DNA of 64,000 nt, taken from Chaenocephalus aceratus. Lineage: Eukaryota; Chordata; Actinopteri; Perciformes; Channichthyidae. The stretch is from the NCBI GenBank assembly GCA_023974075.1, contig CM043796.1, forward strand, positions 21,382,927 through 21,446,926, written 5' to 3'. The notes below the pieces were generated by a model. That model did not search any database. It was not told where the DNA came from and was given only the letters and a program-made list of their open reading frames with translations. Shown piece after piece: positions 34,180 to 49,817 of the stretch (position 1 is its first letter; the number at the start of each line of letters is the position of its first letter). The translations under genes were made by a program, and so were the position numbers.

Positions 34180-34509
34180 TTTTTTATATATTTGTATTTT
34201 TCAGTTATAAAATAAACAGACATTGCTCCAGATAACAGAACATACAACAAAACATGTAACATCAAACAACTAAACAAAACATAACGGGGGGGGATGCAAG
34301 GATGACTTCCTAAGACAGCTGATTGTGACATACACAGGACATTACATACACAATACATTATACATTACACAGGAGATGTCATATTGACAGGGTCAGATAG
34401 GAGAGCTGCGGACAGTGAACCGCAATCCTCCTGTCTCCCCTCAAAATCCCCCAGCAGAGAAGCTGCACGCTCCATATTCAGTAGGTCCAGATACTCACAC
34501 ACGACTATT
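34164..34509 (-). pseudogene. 5'-truncated processed pseudogene, parent unknown
   Basis: The insert 34180-34493 (314 bp) is flanked by a perfect 16-bp direct repeat CTCACACACGACTATT (34164-34179 and 34494-34509), the length produced by LINE-mediated target-primed insertion. Its left edge is T-rich, i.e. a poly(A)-like end on the minus strand. On that strand 34493 down to 34365 is an open frame of 42 codons beginning YLDLLNMERAASLL and ending SDPVNMTSPV before TAA. About 185 bp of UTR-like sequence follows. It therefore looks like the last codons and 3' UTR of an mRNA. I do not recognise the parent protein, and the C terminus of an unfamiliar LINE is an alternative. Confidence 0.6.
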
Positions 34510-34550
34510 GATGTATCTGGTTTTGAGTGTCACCGTGTATTACTTACAGT

Positions 34551-35565
34551 GTGCCAGGTAGGGGTGTAACGGTATCCGTATTCGTCCCGTACCGTCACGG
34601 TTCGGACGTCACGGTTCGGCACATGCAGTCACACGGCGAATACGCCTTTTTTTTACGAGTGGGAAAAAAGTCTGTCATTCAGGGCAGTATCCACTTCACT
34701 ATATATAATCCAGGGGGCGGTATTGCGCCTAAAAGCTGTTTGCCAGCCGCCCTTAAACAACAAATGAAGAACAAGAAGAAACAAGAACAAAACGAACTAA
34801 ATACAAGAAGAAGACAAGTTAGTATGGCGATTTCAGATAACACACAGGAGCTAGAACCCACCTGCTTCTTTTAAATCAGCTGTGTGGGAACATTTCGGGT
34901 TCCCTGTGGACTACAATAACGATGAAGTGTGCGAGTGGTGGATCGGAAGAGGACGGTGTGTCGGCGTTGTTCGATAGCGGTGCGGTATGCTAATAGAAAC
35001 ACACGCCAAACATGCTAAATCATATCAGAAGGCATCACTCAGATTGGCCAATCACCGGAGCCCGGCAAAAGACAACAGCAGTTCAACAGCTGATCCCCGC
35101 TGTTTTTAAGAAGCCAATACCCAATAGACATGAAAGCCGTGAAACCAAAATAAATAACGGAAGCTTTTGGCATAATGTTTTTCAACGACTTTGCGCTCTG
35201 CAAACACTTTCTTATTATTTATGATGTAATATTTTCAAGACATTCTTTTTAGTTTTACAGCTTGATGAAACCTTTTAGTTTGACATCAGCCATTATAGAT
35301 AATATGGCCATCTCAAATGTGGTGCTGTTTGTGGTTTGTTTTTAACTGTTTAATACAGTTAATTATTCAAAATTTCAGAGTTCCTTATTTTGAAACTGAA
35401 ACTTGCACTACTGTTAAAAAATAAATAACAACAAACCTGGAATTACGCATTTGGGACTTTTTTTTTGCTTTTTCTTGTTGTACCGAACCGTACCGAACCG
35501 TGACCCCCAAACCGAGGTACGAACCGAACCGTGACTTATGTGAACGTTACACCCCTAGTGCCAGG
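34551..35565 (+). mobile_element. hAT element with degenerate BED transposase
   Basis: The element is 34559-35557 (999 bp) with an exact 8-bp duplication GTGCCAGG at 34551-34558 and 35558-35565. The TIRs read TAGGGGTGTAACGGT at left and TAGGGGTGTAACGTT from the right on the other strand. Repeated ACCGAACCGT motifs lie at both ends. Fragments of a plus-strand BED finger are visible in three frames: SAVWEHFGFPVD near 34875, VCRRC near 34960, and LNHIRRHH near 35015. The catalytic domain is absent. It landed 42 bp beyond the pseudogene's right-hand duplication. Confidence 0.94.
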
Positions 35566-35720
35566 TGTTAGACTTCATACCATTTTGGCTCTGTGTTTGA
35601 CCTGCTGCAGCGCCCCTGACAAAGGCAATTCAGTCAGACAACTCACGTGTTTCTTTAATATGTTTATTAGAAGCAGCATATAGTTGAGTTTGGCGACTAG
35701 GCTCGGGCATCATCACTCCA
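35566..35720 (-). other. Possible LTR or poly(A)-region fragment
   Basis: On the minus strand this reads through AATAAACATATTAAAG and then an ACACGTGAGTTG segment, reminiscent of the R-U5 part of an LTR. No partner LTR or duplication was found, so this is a weak call. Confidence 0.25.
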
Positions 35721-37395
35721 CAGATATACATAGCACGATGAGTGATGATTAAATAACTAACCCCCGAGCCTACAGGTGGAAGCTGGGGTGGTGGTGGTGG
35801 TGGTGGGGCAGGCAAGCAGCAGCAACGTAGAGGTAGCTGCAGCAATAGCAGCAGCAAGCAAAGCAGAGAGAGAGATCTGCAGGTTAAATAGAGCAGCATA
35901 TTAAGGAGACTCTGTTTGGTTGGTTGTAGAGTGGCAAGGGGCGTTATGTATGAATGCAGCAGTGCTCGAGTTGACTGCCCTAACTAGCTCGCAGGCTTCG
36001 CCCCATTTATAAGACTTACCTTCTCCCTATGCTGAGGGAGTTCAAAACCATTGGATCCCTAAAGTGACCACCCGTTATCTATCAAAAAACATTATTTAAA
36101 AGTGTTCACATTAATCTAGCTTACTTCTATTTGTCCTTTTGAAGATATCATATTGTCTGTAATTGATGTGACAAAGAAAGGAATTGAAACAGTTCCTTTC
36201 TTCTGTGCTGGCCTGAGAGGGTACAGCTTAAAGTAAAATTCCCAGTTTCACAAAGAAGATTACTTTTTAATGAATGAATCACTCGTGAGTGGCGCGCTGT
36301 TTCTCAACTTTCCTGGCAATCTTCACTAGCGCTGTCGAGACAAATAATAATGAAATATGGGAAGAATGAAGTAGCATGAAAGGAATGCCTGGCCTCTCAT
36401 AAGCTTCTGGATTCAATGCTACTAGTTTTTGAAGAGGTCTGGTGGAAGTTAAGCACACTAAGGACGACTGGATAGCATCGAAATATCAATATGAAATGTT
36501 CGACAATACAGCAAATGCATAGAGTTGTTATAAGTAGTTTAAGCATAGGGATGTGTTTTTTCTGTTTACACTTATTCTATTTAAAGCACCTCCCAACCTT
36601 CATTCAGGACGTGAATGAGCCATACTATGAATATTAAAGGAGTAGAGATAAAAGAAAGAAGCAGAAAAAGCAAAGAAATAATCTGAATTTGTTAAAAAAA
36701 TTGCAGAAAAGGGCCAGAGAGACACGTGGGATGGTGCACTGGGCAGTGAAAGAATTTGCTCTCCTGCTAAGAGATAATAGGCGTCTCTCAAAAGACAAAC
36801 AAACTCCCAAGCTGCCATTTGGACTCTGAAGCTACATTTTTTATTAAAAAAAGAAAGAAGACAGCATGGGATAAGTGTTTTGGGAATGGAAAAACCGTCC
36901 AATTCAAAGTCGTGTCATCAGGTCAAAACTCAGATTTCGACACACACAAATTGTATTGTATCTGGCCCATCAGGTGATTTTTGTTGTGCAGAAGGAAGGT
37001 AGGAAGAGGTTGAAAAGTCAAAACAAGGTGAGACGTGTTTAGAGGTGTGAAGCCGCTCGGGCAATCTTGTTTGATTTCCTGTGAAACGGGAGCTGTTATT
37101 CCCGAGCTTTGAGAAAGATTTGTGATGTCAGGTGGCTAAGTGATCTAAGTGTCCAGGTATAATGGCCGTCTTCCTGTGTCTGACCCTGAGAGCAGCAGAG
37201 GTCAAAGCAAACCTTTCAAAAACCTCTCCTTTCATACCTCTTTGCAGTCCTTTTTAAAGAATAACACCCTGTTTTAATACAGTTTGGATCACATTTTTAA
37301 ACATTTGGCAATCTGCCTTTTGGTTTTGATGAAACACATGAACAATATACTGCAACTTTTTTTATTTTTTGCGGTTCCTTTCACCTTTGTCTTTT
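35721..37395. other. Non-coding stretch with (GGT)n
   Basis: A short (GGT)n tract lies at about 35788-35808. The rest is unique-looking with no gene. Confidence 0.5.
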
Positions 37396-37465
37396 ACTTA
37401 TCAACTCCTGATGCTCTCATAAGGTATTCATCCTCCTTTAATTCATTCATCTCTCACACACGGCT
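37396..37465 (+). repeat. Dispersed repeat piece shared with 34110-34179
   Basis: A second copy of the approximately 70-bp segment near 34110, with small differences (CTCTCATAAGG against CTCACATAAGG). It is immediately followed by unique sequence and the GT array. Confidence 0.8.
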
Positions 37466-37494
37466 GTTTCCAATTGGCCCAGAGACATTCCTGG

Positions 37495-38945
<1,451 letters not shown>

Positions 38946-39470
38946 GATAGATGGGCGGATTGGTTGGCGGTTGTCCCTTGGTTGGTTTTTCTTAACTGTG
39001 TTCAGCACAGATTGTGCTAGGTTGAATTGATTCCATGAACGTTGAGGATGAAGGATATGAGTCAGGGACAGTTGCAGTTTTTAGTTTTTGGGCCAGTTGT
39101 CTAACGATGGTCTACCACTCGGAAGGTGTCGCTGGTTCCATTCCTGGCCCTTGAAGTCAACATGGCAAAGTATTCTTGGGTAAGATACTGAACCCAACAT
39201 TTCTCTGTGACGGATGGATTTGTTGGCGGTCCCTTGGTTGGTTTTTCGTCACAGATTGTGGTTGGTTAAATTGATTCCATAAAAGTTAAAAATGAATGGC
39301 AGCCCGAGTTAGGATTGGGACCCAGGGACATTTGTATTTTTGAGAAAATGTGGCTCAAGAGTTTTCTACCAAGGGTTGTACCAGTCGGAGGGTCGCTGGT
39401 TCGGTTTTTCTCACGTATTGTAGGCACGGCTAACAGTTATCTGTGCTTTGGATAAAGGTAAGAAATGTAG
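38946..39470 (+). repeat. Diverged ~200-bp duplication with SINE-like text
   Basis: Two related units (about 38950-39145 and 39210-39402) share a GGATTGGTTGGCGG start, a CCCTTGGTTGGTTTTTC block and a GTCGCTGGTTC block near the end. The GGAGGGTCGCTGGTTC phrase and the sequence between the units (AAAGTATTCTTGGGTAAGAT) resemble the tRNA-derived and central parts of common fish SINEs. I see no intact A/B-box promoter pair. Confidence 0.55.
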
Positions 39471-39953
<483 letters not shown>

Positions 39954-40063
39954 CTTCTGCAAGACCCAAGATGTTGGTGTGACAGGTTGAGAATGGTGGG
40001 ACTGCAGGAGAGGAAGTAGCTTATAGGGAGTATAAATTAAGAGTAAATGATTAATATATATGT

Positions 40064-41095
40064 ATTCCAACCAGTGTTGGGACTAACGCGTTACAAAGTA
40101 ACGCCGTTATTTTTGGCAGTAACTAGTACTCTAACGCATTACTTTTTAAATTCAGTAACTCAGTTACCGTTACTACATGGTGCGTTACTGCGTTAGTTTT
40201 TTTATATAGTCAACAGCCAGGTGAACAGAGATGAGAACTGTACTTAAGTACAGTACTTGAGTAAATGTACTTAAATACTTCCTGTGTCACATGCGGAGAC
40301 GGGCTGTGGGCGTGTTTGTGTTGTTTACTAACAAGACTATCATGGCGGCGGCGGAGCTCAAGTCTAGTTTCTCCACCTGGAGATATTCTCACTATTTCAC
40401 TTTTGTCGAGCACAAAGAAAATAACGTTTTAGTTAAATGTAAGTTGTGTCCTGGCGGGTCAAAGAGCCTATCTACTGCCCAAACCAGTCATTCAAATCTC
40501 TTAAAACATCTGCAAAAACAACATGCTGGGACGAAGCTAGTAGCTAAGACCACAGAGACTCAGCCGACGCCACTCCATCTCCACCTGCACCTAAGCAACA
40601 GCGGCTGGATTTTAACCAAGGGACTGCTAGCCAGGGAAAAGTCGATAAAGCCATTGCACGGTATGTTGTAGAACACATGCAGGCTATTGCTACAGTGGAG
40701 TCACCCGCTTTCAGGGAGCTAGTTAGCATGATAGCATGTCCGGGCGGCACACGACATATGGGACGGAACACTTTTTCCAACTACCTGGAGAAAGAATATA
40801 CAAAAATGTAAAGCCAGCTAATATCGATGCTATCCAGATTGCATATAATGCATGTCAAGTTGATCAACAGATTGTATTATTCTCCAATGCAATAACAGTA
40901 CTGAAATGAAGGCTATAAGGGCATTAATATAATGGGAGCCCTTTTTTTAAGTAACTAAAACGTTACTTTTCACAGTAAAGCATTACTTTTTGGTGTAAGT
41001 AATCAGTAAAGTAACTGAGTTACTTTTGAAATGAAGCAACTAGTAATGGTAACTAGTTACTGGTTTTCAGTAACTAGCACAACACTGATTCCAAC
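40064..41095 (+). mobile_element. hAT element with intact BED finger
   Basis: The element is 40072-41087 (1016 bp) with an exact 8-bp duplication ATTCCAAC at 40064-40071 and 41088-41095. The ends begin CAGTGTTGGGACTAAC at left and CAGTGTTGTGCTAGTTAC on the other strand at right. Sub-terminal regions are filled with AGTAACTAGTTAC-type repeats. It keeps the 5' part of a BED-finger transposase and lacks the catalytic core. Confidence 0.95.
40339..40811 (+). pseudogene. hAT transposase N terminus (BED finger)
   Basis: From an ATG at 40339 the frame reads MAAAELKSSFSTWRYSHYF and continues through VKCKLCPGG and SNLLKHLQKQH, a complete BED finger (C-x2-C, H-x4-H). About 40560 the frame shifts; another frame continues with VDKAIARYVVEHMQAIATVE, SPAFRELVSMIACPGG and FSNYLEKEYTKM, the usual segment preceding the catalytic domain, then stops. 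The first frame alone encodes an intact BED finger of about 110 residues. Confidence 0.85.
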
Positions 41096-41284
41096 TAAGA
41101 CTGACTATATTACATAATGACTTTGATCAAGCTATCTAATTGACTCAAAACTAAGATCCTATATTGATTGGTGGTAAATGGTACTCAATGTTCTGAGATT
41201 GTGTTGTTATGCTACAGTAGCTGACGCAGCACCTGAGATCACTTCCAAAAAGTTGTTAACGTTCCCAATATTTTACATTTAACG
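41096..41284. other. Short unique segment
   Basis: Nothing recognised. Confidence 0.5.
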
Positions 41285-41366
41285 TTATATTCGTTCGGTA
41301 CACTTCGGTACACATGTGTACCGAACCGAAGGGCGGTACGGGTACGTATACCGTTACACTCCTAAT
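41285..41366. mobile_element. hAT end fragment (34559 family)
   Basis: CGGTACACTTCGGTACAC and a terminal ACCGTTACACTCCTA match the style of the right end of the hAT at 34559-35557, whose right end is ACGTTACACCCCTA. Only one terminus is present, so this is a solo end or a rearranged copy. Confidence 0.65.
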
Positions 41367-43296
41367 ATACAGTAATATTTTACAAATGAAAGACACTTTT
41401 TTCCAGCATTTCACTGTGACTTAAAGTGACATATTAGAGAGAAACGATTGTATCATGATAAAAGTTGTACATTTTAGGGTGATTGAATATTCTCTGAGAT
41501 AATAAAGTAATTAATTTACCAGTCTTATCTCAGATAATATTATAATTTCTCTGTGGTAAATGTAAGGATTTAATCTCAAAATATTACCTTGTCCCCCAAC
41601 GCTGTATTTCCTTTATTTTTCTATTTTCAATGTGAGCAGTTAATACTATGACACACTAAATAATATAATATATCAATCACATTTTAAATATGTGACTAGA
41701 AACCCCAAAGAGATATGCTGCTCTTAACAAATGTTTCTGCCTTAAAGCCAGGTGGCGAACCATAGCTTGTATGGATTTCTTTGCGTTGGCATTGTGTTTT
41801 ATTTAAATGCAATTTCTACAGATTCAAACAGGAAACATGCATTAATCTTAACAGAAAAGGTGTCACTTTTTTTCCGGCCTCATTATGATTTGCGAGCCGT
41901 AGTCTACAGTAAAGTGAGTCTCTGGCCTATTACCACTTAAAAGTCACCTGTGTGTTTCATGAGGCTATCAAAGAACTCCTTCAAAACCGCATTCAGTGTT
42001 TAGCAATTCAAATCAGATGATGAAAGCGCTCTGATTCAAATAATGTGTATTCATGAGCAGAGTCCTGAATAGGTCACTGATAGAGGTAGAGTGCTATACC
42101 AATAAAGGACAACATGCACAATGTTGTTTTAATTACAATTTGGGTACTACATTATTTGATATTCATTCTGTCTGATGCATGTCTTAAGTTTCTCAAGGGC
42201 ACATATGTAGTTTGATGAAAGAATGCTGTCGTCTATTCTCTCAAAAAAAAATTCTTTCACCTATTTTCTCTTCCCTCAGTTTCTTGCATCCTTTTTCCCC
42301 TTCTTTTTTCCTCTCTCATATAACACATTGCCAGTCAAACAACTACATTTGTTGTCTATTTATTTTGGGACTTAATTCATATAATTGCATTGAAAAAAAT
42401 TATATGAATTTGCAAAAATTAGGCATAAATGTTGAAAATGAACACTAACCAAAGTCTGACTTTTAAGGGAATTTGTAATTGATGCCAAACTTTATTTTGA
42501 GTTGCAAACATTTATTTTCCATAAATGGTGTCACTTCTAACAGATAAATGACAAACCAAAAAAATGTATTGTACTTGCTATAATAAAAACCTTTTATTAA
42601 AATACTTGTTGCTTTTTTACACTCGTTTTTAGAGAAATGTGCAATGTTGAGGAAATAGAATTGTTTACACTGATAATCCGTATCAGAGGATTTTGAGTTT
42701 TTCACTGTTTCTTTAGACAAGGTCATGATTAAAAATAGAAGATAAACCAAAAACATGATACATTTGGTCACATGACTTGTTCTGAATAAATTCACATTTC
42801 CTGTTTTTCGACATCTATAAGTGGTAAATAACCCAGACATCTGAGTAGCATTTATTGGGCAAAGTTTACTTACTCCTTTCTTTTATGCTTGGCTTTTTAA
42901 ACCATGATATACAGCTGGCATTTAGATGTCAACACCTGTCTTCCTGTGCACATAAACCCCTTGCGTTATGGGGGTCATTTAGTATTGACGGTGCAGTCCA
43001 CGTTCTCACTCCTAACAAACCTCGTCCCCTTGGAGGAACCCCACAATATGAAGCCCCCTGCTAGGAGCCTCAACGGTGGTTTGATTGACACCGCTCACAC
43101 TTGGCAAAATGAACTAAATTAAAGGGTCAAATACTCCCGGGTGCAAATAAACCTCTCCAAACATCGCTGCTGTGAACACACAGTTGTGCGCATCCTCTTG
43201 AATCGCGTCTACTGTATCATTCAACTTCTCCATCTCCTTACTAAGCTGGTTTGATTGATTATGGCCACAAAGCTGATAGGAATACCTGCAGCTCTG
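41367..43296. other. Non-coding stretch, nothing recognised
   Basis: AT-rich unique-looking sequence. The minus open frame at 42463-42840 (125 codons) has no recognisable domain. Confidence 0.5.
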
Positions 43297-43470
<174 letters not shown>

Positions 43471-43676
43471 AATGTGACATTACTTTGACTGAAGCTCTCA
43501 GATGATGAGCCAATGGATCGAGATGGCCCCAATTAGTCTTTGATTAATTGAGTTTGGTTGGATGTCGTCCCTGGAACCTCATCGTTGACGTTATTGACAG
43601 GCTAATTAGTTGCCGTGGTGACTGCTTAAACACAGCAGGATTGTGTGTGACTCTGAAATGACCCCAAGGCAGCCAA

Positions 43677-45967
<2,291 letters not shown>

Positions 45968-46085
45968 TTCCCCCCCGAGAGCCCACAGTCACATGTCGGT
46001 CCAACACCTACCCCAAAGGCTTCTACTGCAGCTGGCACCAGCTCCACCAAACGTTCATCCCCACCACCTTTGAAGTGGACGTACA
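45968..46085 (+). CDS. cntfr: cntfr exon, first half of cytokine-receptor D2
   Basis: A 118-bp exon with acceptor CTGTAG before it and donor GTAAGT after it. It begins one base into a codon and ends after two bases of a codon. The translation starts PPREPTVTCRSNTYPKGFYC and continues SWHQLHQTF...EVDV, close to the start of the D2 domain of vertebrate CNTFR. The C-x11-C pair (CRS...YC) followed by SWH is the first conserved disulphide region of class I cytokine receptors. CNTFR is the GPI-anchored alpha subunit that binds CNTF, CLCF1-CRLF1 and related ligands and recruits gp130 and LIFR on neurons. The preceding immunoglobulin-domain exon was not found in the window, so it may lie upstream of it. 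Confidence 0.95.
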
Positions 46086-47919
46086 GTAAGTGCATAGGAT
46101 TCATGTCTTTGTGTGGATTTACATATACAATATATGTCTCGATATATCGGTATGACATGCAAGAACTAGCTTAGTTAAAGGTGGGGTAGGTAAGTTTGAG
46201 AAACCGGCTCGAGATACACTTTTGTTGTATTCCATGGAATGCTCTTAACATCCTGATAGCAATGAATATCTTAAGTGCTTTGACCAAAAATCCATAAAAA
46301 AATTCATCTGTGGAAGCTGTAGCGCTGTAAAAAGCACGACCAATCATCTGAGCCGGCCCGGCTAAAATAACTGGATGGCCTACCTGCCTGTCAGCCTTCC
46401 ATCTGTGCACAAACGTATCTCGTGCCCTCATTGGTCATGTGCACGTTCGTGTGTGTTGGAGGAGGGGCTCTGTAAGGAAGTGGCACATTTTTTCCGGCTG
46501 TGTATTTTCAAATTCTAGCGCACTCCAGCTGGTTTCTCCAAAATGACATACCCCACCTTTAAGTGATTGAAGAACACTACTATAATTCACACATTGTCCT
46601 CTTTCAATCACGTGAGCTAGCTTACCTTTGCTAATGGTCTGTTATGCTAGTTAGCTTTTATTTGAATGGCTTGGTTTTCTAGGCACCATAAAATGTAGGT
46701 CATTACGCAATGCTTACAGTTGCCCTACACATTAGTATAGGCTAAGTTTACTATGCAGCTTAATTTAATATAAAAACAGTAGGGGGTCTCTGCTCCATCT
46801 TTCTTTTTAGCTAAACGCACCTTGGCTTGAAAAACATAAAAAAAAACCTGGCTTAGAGGGCAACACTTTAAATTAAAAGACCAAAAATGCCCAACGAGAA
46901 AGATCAATTTTGAGATAAGAAGGAGGGTGTTATAAGAAAAGTGACACCTCTCTCCCATGTCCAGGCAGGATTTAACAGTAGCTGGACCTCAGATACTCAC
47001 ACAAAATGTGTGGATGGAGAGGAGACCCGGTATAGCTGTCTTCATCAGCTTCTCTTTGATATTCACAGATCACAGGGTCCCACAGCTCACGCCACAGCAG
47101 GTGGACTCTGCCTTCGTTAATATTGTAACACCAACATAATTATGTTTGAATAATAATGAGCCGGTCAGCCATTCAGCTCCATGTTTCACTGAACAGCCAT
47201 TTCTGTCCTTTTTACCCCAAGAGAACATCTATGATTGTAATTGTAAACACTCTTGCGTCAGGGCTCCTGAATTAAACCGAAATGGTTAAATATTCGACTA
47301 TTTTGTGTGACTGTGCAAGTTAAAAATTCCCATAACAACATTAATTTCAGTATGTAATGATCATAATTAATAGTGCCCCAATGTGTGCCTTGTGACGCGC
47401 GTCGCATGACCATAGCGTAGTGAGTAGTAGAGAACCTTACTAAACTATCCATATAAACAGTACCGTATCCCAAAAATGATGCAGTCCAAACCGGTTTATA
47501 TCAAAAGCAAAACAAAGGAGTGTAAGTCCAATAACAACTTCTTCAGGCGTAAATGTGCCAATGTCTTTAGACCTTGGCACATTTAAGCCTACAAACCATC
47601 GAAGAAATGTACAAAAAGTAAAGTTCATACTGGCTGGATTCCAAACTAAAGTCCTGTCCTGGTCTGTAAAGCAGGAAGTATAGTTAGAGTGTTTTAGTGT
47701 TGTAATTCTAAATTATACCCACAGCTTTGATGGAGAACACCCACTCTTCTTAAAAACGTGAACTATTCTCTTTTTGCCCTTCCACACTAAAGTGTATGAA
47801 ACTTCCTTCAAGCTGAAAACTCACAAGCTTATAAAAACTTAGAAGTAAACCATCCATCTCTCTCACATCAGTCCTTATTTTTCTCTCCTCTTACCCTTTG
47901 AATTCCCTCTCCTCTCCAG
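46086..47919 (+). other. cntfr: cntfr intron (1834 bp)
   Basis: The intron is bounded by GTAAGT at 46086 and a pyrimidine-rich tract ending CCTCTCCAG at 47919. It contains a TTAA-flanked MITE (46179-46558). No other exon is visible inside it. Confidence 0.9.
46175..46562. mobile_element. TTAA-target MITE in cntfr intron
   Basis: The element 46179-46558 (380 bp) is flanked by TTAA at 46175-46178 and 46559-46562. The inverted ends are AGGTGGGGTAGGTAAGTTTG at left and AGGTGGGGTATGTCATTTTG on the other strand at right. TTAA duplications are made by piggyBac and Kolobok transposases. The short length and absence of a gene make it a non-autonomous MITE. Confidence 0.9.
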
Positions 47920-48086
47920 ACACAACCAGCGATCACTGGAGGTACAGAAAGATCCGGACCACAAGAATCGCTGTCGTGTTCGTTTTCCCGAGGTCTTCTC
48001 CAGCTTCCCGTACAAAGTGAACGTGACATCAGTCAACGCCTTGGGGAAAGCCTCCACCACCATTTCCTTTGAGGAGTCCAGTATAG
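47920..48086 (+). CDS. cntfr: cntfr exon, second half of cytokine-receptor D2
   Basis: A 167-bp exon after acceptor CTCTCCAG and before donor GTAAGA. It completes the split codon of the previous exon (CA + A = Gln). It encodes HNQRSLEVQKDPDHKNRCRV, then RFPEVFSSFPYKVNVTSVNA and LGKASTTISFEESSI, and ends one base into a codon. KDP...KNRC and the 'YKV..SVNALG' strand are hallmark CNTFR D2 positions. Human CNTFR has a Cys three residues before KDP (VCEKDP), but here the corresponding residue is Val, leaving the Cys in KNRC apparently unpaired. The following FN3 (D3) exon is not present before the window end. Confidence 0.95.
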
Positions 48087-49817
48087 GTAAGATAGATGGC
48101 GTTAGCGTATCATGTCGTGGTATTGTATTGGATGTTTGTAACACCTTAATACAAGAAAAGCTTGCACATGAGGGAGCATGTTTATTTTCTGAGGAGGTTT
48201 TAAAGGCTTTGATTTAGTTTCTGAGCTTGGTTCAAAGGGTGCACTTAAAGAAAAATGTTAGACATTTTCACTTTTCTTAAGAGTTACCAAACAACACTGT
48301 GCAAAGTTCAGGGACAAATCTAAGATCTTTTTCCCACACAGATTGACAATTACTTGGCAATGAAAAATAAGGACTAAGAGTGTTGAGGCATCTCTTGGAG
48401 GATGCCAACCCTTGAGCAATGATAATGCGTTTGTTTGACCACAGATGACTGATTTCATTGACTTCTGGTTCCCTTCGGATGTGTTGTGCTCGGTGCCAGA
48501 AAGAAAATAGAGATTTCAATAGCCAAATAAACGTCACCCATGTGAAGGAGAGTGCACTGCTTTTTTGTGTTGCTTTTGCTTTAACTTACAGTATAGGCCA
48601 TTAGCGAAAATCCCACTGACTGTGCACCCCTGTCATTACTGGAGGCACTATATAATACACACACTACCTCTGAACCTTTTGTGCAGCAAACACTATTTAA
48701 TTGAGGCTTGGACGGGATGTGACAGCCGCAAATCAAAGGTCTGCTTTCTCACTACAAGTGCCAAACACAAGCTGCAGTATTAGCACATTTTAGTAATACT
48801 AAATGGAAGAATCAAGCATTAAAGTTAAGTTAATGAATTGGTTATTTTTTTAAATGATGGCCTCCGCAATCATGTGGTAAATCGTTTTTTAAAAATTGCA
48901 GTTTGGATTATGGAGTTTTGTTCACTTAGGCTGCAGAAGGTTACATAATAACAAGCAAGACGCTTATAATTCATAAACAACTCAGGCTGGAAAGCAGTGA
49001 AGAGGAGAAATTCATTTTAAAGAAGGAATGAGAAGTACTTTGAAAGATAAGGGGAAGTGCTGCCAGCAGTCCCCGGCTCTGTCGTATTGCTCAGAGCGCG
49101 ATATGGGTGTGCATGACGCATAAACACACACAGACACAAACGGGGCTGCGAGCGATTGTGTGCAGTGTGTCGGTCGACAGGTTGGGGTATTGAAAAAGAG
49201 TGTGTGTGTGCTAGACTGAGTGTGTACACAAGTAACCAAATGAGGCAGTGGCATGCTCTGCCAAGCCCCGGATACAGGACTCATGAAAATGCTAATGCTA
49301 GCCGGATTAGCGACCCGGCTGAGGAAATATCCCTCGACTATTGGTGATAGCAAAACACCCCACTGCTCCTTTCTTTCCCTCTGCTTTATCTCCCTCTGCT
49401 TTCTCTTTTATTCCCACATGCCCTTCGTGTGACTTTGTACTTTTTTTAACTGTCCCCTAGCCGAAGCTTTTCAGATAAATGTAAAAATGCCCGTTTTGTG
49501 TGACAAATGTCTTCCATCCACACTGTAACCACATTGTAATTGTTCTAATTTATGTCTTTAAGTTTGCTTGTAAGCTTTGAAAAGAATGAAATGTCTACTT
49601 ATTTGATCCTTTTCTGGGCACTTTTTCACTTTAATTTTAACAGAGGACAGGGTAGAAAATGGAAAAAAGGAATGACATGGAACATAGTCCCACATGTGCT
49701 GTAACCACTCGGCTAACGAGGCGCTCCTTGACTATATATTTGAGTTAAGTTGCATCTAGCTAACAAATAAATTGTGTATTGCAACCTAGTAGTACAGGTA
49801 AACTTTATGTGGTCTTA
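48087..49817 (+). other. cntfr: cntfr intron, 5' part
   Basis: Unique-looking intronic sequence from the donor at 48087 with no recognised repeat or exon before the hairpin at 49818. Confidence 0.6.
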
